A stretch of 64,000 nt of DNA. Origin: Jeotgalibacillus sp. R-1-5s-1 (GTDB taxonomy: Bacteria; Bacillota; Bacilli; Bacillales; Jeotgalibacillaceae). The DNA lies in NCBI RefSeq assembly GCF_004405105.1, contig NZ_SORW01000028.1:186001-250000 (forward strand), given 5' to 3'. Position 1 is the first letter of the stretch; every line of letters starts with the position of its first letter. This document shows, piece by piece, positions 61,142-64,000 of the stretch. A program made the translations under genes and the position numbers. The notes beneath the pieces were generated by a model. The model did not search any database and was not told where the DNA came from. It saw nothing but the letters and a program-made list of their open reading frames with translations.

Positions 61142-62482
61142 TTATATAATGTTTAATTTCTCTAAGAAGATTAAAATAATCGCCAGTGGTGCGACCACCT
61201 TGATCAGAACATACCAGACAGTCATCCAGCGGTATGTGCCTCCAGCTCCTTTAGAGAGTTCACCAAACACATCTTCTTTTTTCAGCTTATATCCAACAAA
61301 CAGACTGATCAGTAATGCGCCGAGCGGAAGTCCGAAGCTGCTTGTAATATAATCGGCAAAATCGAACATGATATAGCCTGCAATCGTTACATCTGAGAAT
61401 ACACCGAATGACAAAGCACTTGGTAGTCCTACGATAAAGATCAGAATCCCGGAGATCCAGGCATACTTTTTACGTTTGTCATCCTGACCACGTGAGAAAG
61501 TGGCAGTCACGATTTCGAGAATCGAAAACGCAGACGTTAATGTTGCAAACAACAGCAGGACAAGGAAGACAAACATGAACACGCCGCCGAAAGCCAGCTC
61601 GTTAAAGATCGCAGGCAGCACAACAAATACAAGTCCCGGTCCTTCTCCCGGTTCAAATCCCAAAGCGAATACTGCAGGGAAAATCACAATTCCGGCTAAA
61701 AGGGAAATGACGATATTCAGGATCGCAACCGATGCAGTAGAGCGTCCAAGGTTATCCTGATCCTTCAGGTAGGATGCATAAGTAATCATGACAGAAACCC
61801 CAACACTTAAAGCGAAAAAGGATTGACCCAATGCCAATAGCATTGTATTGCTGTCAAAGTAGCTCCAGTCAGGTATGAATAAATACTCAATTCCTTCCAT
61901 GGCACCGTCAAGTGTAAGTGAGCGAACGGCTAACAGAACAAACATCAAGAGCAGAGCTGGCATCATGATCTTGCTGGCACGCTCAATTCCGTTTTGGATA
62001 CCACTCTGAACGACCCAAATCGTGATCGTCATAAATAGCGCCTGTGCAATCAAAACTTCTGCGGGATTGGCAATAATCGACTCAAACAGGCCACCGTACT
62101 CTGCCTGGGTCAAGCCTGACAGCCCGCCTGTTACACTTCTCCATAAGTAAGATAAAATCCAGCCGCCAACCACACTGTAGAAAGATAAGATAATAATAGC
62201 GATAATCGTTCCGATAATTCCGATAAACGGCCAGGCTGTTCCCGGCGCAAGCTTTTTAAACGTTGTCACAGCATCCGCTTTACCTCTGCGGCCAATGACA
62301 AATTCAGCAAGCAGGATCGGTCCGGCGATTAAAATAGTGAACAGGATAAACAAAAGAAGAAAAATACTTCCTCCGTTTGAGCCTGCCATATAAGGAAACT
62401 TCCAGATCGCCCCCAAACCGATTGCAGAACCGGCTGCAGCAAGGACAAATCCGAGTTTTGAAGACCATTGCTGATTACTCAT
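61142..62482 (-). CDS. Sodium-dependent NSS-family transporter (second copy)
   Basis: This 446-residue LeuT-fold transporter has TM1 GFVLAAAGSAIGLGAIWKFP near residue 10 and about 11-12 helices. It differs from the 507-residue paralogue at 20 kb and no MetS-type small subunit is adjacent, as in stand-alone NSS proteins of the shorter type. Substrate unknown. ATG 62482 (MSNQQW) follows AGAGGTGA; GTG 62491 lies inside that site. Confidence 0.88.
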   Translation of the reverse strand: MSNQQWSSKLGFVLAAAGSAIGLGAIWKFPYMAGSNGGSIFLLLFILFTILIAGPILLAEFVIGRRGKADAVTTFKKLAPGTAWPFIGIIGTIIAIIILSFYSVVGGWILSYLWRSVTGGLSGLTQAEYGGLFESIIANPAEVLIAQALFMTITIWVVQSGIQNGIERASKIMMPALLLMFVLLAVRSLTLDGAMEGIEYLFIPDWSYFDSNTMLLALGQSFFALSVGVSVMITYASYLKDQDNLGRSTASVAILNIVISLLAGIVIFPAVFALGFEPGEGPGLVFVVLPAIFNELAFGGVFMFVFLVLLLFATLTSAFSILEIVTATFSRGQDDKRKKYAWISGILIFIVGLPSALSFGVFSDVTIAGYIMFDFADYITSSFGLPLGALLISLFVGYKLKKEDVFGELSKGAGGTYRWMTVWYVLIKVVAPLAIILIFLEKLNII

Positions 62483-62728
62483 TTCATTCACCTCTTCAAG
62501 TCATGATTTGTATATGCTACTACATACCAGGATCAGAAGAAAAGACTTTTTTGAAAATTTCACGAATCCATTTAACGACACGGGCCCAACTGCATACAAA
62601 CCTGTTAGATCCTAGTCTGTTTACTAAAATAAGAATAAAACAAATCCTCTTCTGTCTTTTTTGAAACATTCTGATAACATAGTACGTATAAAAGGTATGC
62701 GCAACAAATATAGAGGCAGGTGTGAAAG

Positions 62729-64000
62729 TTGAGAGAGAAATCAAAAGAGCAGCCTCAGGAACAGCCTGAGTTTTTATATGAAGCGGATGAGATTAAAAAA
62801 GCAGAGCTTCTTTCCATTATGATGGGATATGGTGAATCAGAAAAACCTGAAGCTGTCAGTCATGTACTGAGTCAATCCGATCAGAAGCGCGATATCATAA
62901 AGGCATTTATCCGTTATGGTGAATCGAATCCTCCCGAAGGCCCTTCCATGAAAGTGTCTGCATTTGCAGAGGATCAGGAGCTTCATCAATCCATTCAATC
63001 ATTACCCTACACACAGAAAGTACTTGTTTTACTAACTTCATTTTACCCCATTACAGATGCTGATGCAGCTGCCTATATTGGTATTTCTGAAGAACAGGTC
63101 AAGGTTGAAAAGCAGGAAGCGTATCATACCCTGGCTGAAAGCACGAACACTGAGCAGGATCAGATACCTGCTATGCTGACATTTTTAAATAAAGCCTATA
63201 AAAAAGTGCCTTTGACCTTGCAGCAGCAGGATTTCACCGCTGTTGATCAAGCGGGCAGCACAAGTGAGACAAAAGCAAAGGGTAAGAACTGGCCAGCTGT
63301 TACGACCGCAGCTGTCATATTACTGGCCGGAGGTCTTGCATTTGCCCTGAATGACCCGATTCCGGAAGAAACAGAAAGAACAGCCGCAGCGAATGAAGAG
63401 CGGGAGGAAGAGGAAGAGTTTATTATTCCTGAAGAAGAAATTGATGTTGCTAATCAGGAACTTGAAAATAAGAAAGAAGAATTGGTTGTGCAGTTAGGCC
63501 TCTCTGCTGAAGAAGTGAATCAGTTACCAGTGGTTGAAATGGCGAAGGGTCAACTGATGCATTTGGAATACCTGAACGAGCAAAACGATCCGTATTATTC
63601 AAATCTAAGTGAAGAAGAGTTAAGACAGGAAATTGATGTGATCAAAGACTCTGCCTTACTATCGATTGCGCCTCCGCTTTCGTTTTTAAATCCGGACCTG
63701 CCTATGTATAATCAGTGGCTACCTGAAAAAGATCTGTATACAACATCAGATGTAGCGACAGCTTTCTTCCATGATTATGCCCAGTCTCTACGTGTCGTTT
63801 ATGAGGAAAAACTGAATGCACAAAGAGAAGAAATGGCGCCTTGGAGCAGGTCTTATTTTAAAGAAAGTGAGCTGCCGGAGGATGAACGGGTACTGAGAGA
63901 AAAAATCCGCGAAAATGGATTTGATTTTGAATATGATTTTGATCAGAACCGTTTTCATGTAATGATAGGCGGTGAAAATTTCGATACCGCCATCATGTCA
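62729..64000 (+). CDS. Membrane protein with N-terminal sigma-like HTH, partial at the right edge
   Basis: A 424-codon frame runs off the window. Residues about 90-137 (LPYTQKVLVLLTSFYPITDADAAAYIGISEEQVKVEKQEAYHTL) resemble the region 4 HTH of sigma factors. Residues 189-207 form a membrane helix (AVTTAAVILLAGGLAFAL), followed by a Glu-rich segment and an extracytoplasmic domain. TTG 62729 follows AGGTG. This suggests a cytoplasmic sensing or DNA-binding part joined to an outside domain. I do not recognise the family, and the HTH call is by eye. Confidence 0.7.
   Translation, partial: MREKSKEQPQEQPEFLYEADEIKKAELLSIMMGYGESEKPEAVSHVLSQSDQKRDIIKAFIRYGESNPPEGPSMKVSAFAEDQELHQSIQSLPYTQKVLVLLTSFYPITDADAAAYIGISEEQVKVEKQEAYHTLAESTNTEQDQIPAMLTFLNKAYKKVPLTLQQQDFTAVDQAGSTSETKAKGKNWPAVTTAAVILLAGGLAFALNDPIPEETERTAAANEEREEEEEFIIPEEEIDVANQELENKKEELVVQLGLSAEEVNQLPVVEMAKGQLMHLEYLNEQNDPYYSNLSEEELRQEIDVIKDSALLSIAPPLSFLNPDLPMYNQWLPEKDLYTTSDVATAFFHDYAQSLRVVYEEKLNAQREEMAPWSRSYFKESELPEDERVLREKIRENGFDFEYDFDQNRFHVMIGGENFDTAIMS

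Overview
The window is chromosomal DNA of a low-G+C Gram-positive, endospore-forming Bacillales bacterium. This is inferred from AGGAGG-type ribosome binding sites, S-box and L-box riboswitches, the SUF order sufCDSUB, YunB/KapB/KapD/PbpD/Mrp proteins, and a gene order that largely follows the yug-yuf-yux-yui-yum-yut-yun-yur-yus part of the Bacillus subtilis map with rearrangements. A Jeotgalibacillus-like or related genus would fit; the sequence alone does not fix the species. No rRNA, tRNA, CRISPR array or prophage was seen. One intact IS3-family insertion sequence is present.

Layout. 1-2.85 kb: the end of a short-chain dehydrogenase, an ArsR-type repressor, yusI, gcvH, then yusF-yusE. 2.85-5.8 kb: a SAM riboswitch and the metNPQ methionine ABC importer. 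6.4-12.1 kb: a small ORF and the sufCDSUB Fe-S assembly operon. 12.7-17.8 kb: yunF-yunE-yunD, an HD-GYP protein and yunB. 17.8-21.8 kb: a lysine riboswitch driving an NhaC-type transporter, then an NSS transporter with its tiny MetS-like subunit. 22-27 kb: lipA, a small lipoprotein, yutD, two small minus-strand genes, yutE, yutF and a D-isomer 2-hydroxyacid dehydrogenase. 27-36 kb: yutI, yuzD, yutJ, yuzB, yutM, an NAD(P)-binding protein, yumC and yumB. 36-43.9 kb: a Nudix hydrolase, yuiABC, a BtuF-like protein, yuiD, pepA, yuiF, a thioesterase and a YdaT-like protein. 43.96-45.43 kb: the IS. 45.4-51.2 kb: the mrpABCDEFG Na+/H+ antiporter operon on the minus strand. 51.6-64 kb: yufK, pbpD, yuxJ, kapD, kapB, a cyclophilin lipoprotein, ampS, patB, yugE, a second NSS transporter and a partial HTH-plus-membrane protein.

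How the genes fit together. The window is rich in Fe-S, lipoate and redox functions: SUF machinery, the A-type carrier YutM, the NifU-domain protein YutI, lipoyl synthase LipA with a lipoyl-carrier substrate GcvH, ferredoxin/flavodoxin reductase YumC and two NDH-2-type proteins. One of these, yumB, has a Rex-like operator. Sulfur amino acid transport and metabolism recur (S-box metNPQ, a probable Met/Ala NSS system, PatB). Na+ and pH homeostasis is represented by Mrp, NhaC-type, YuiF and two NSS proteins.

The most unusual content is intergenic. First, several arrays repeat a short core at an almost exact 21-bp period, usually about six cores. The core differs from array to array (GTYAAATAA, GTGWCCAAG, TTYGTGAG, GTYGATAG). 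The arrays lie downstream of terminator-like hairpins, in the orientation of the upstream gene. Second, about ten palindromic repeat elements have outer arms that differ between copies yet stay complementary within each copy. Some carry a second structured module nested at one fixed site. Third, the IS sits inside the loop of a bidirectional terminator.
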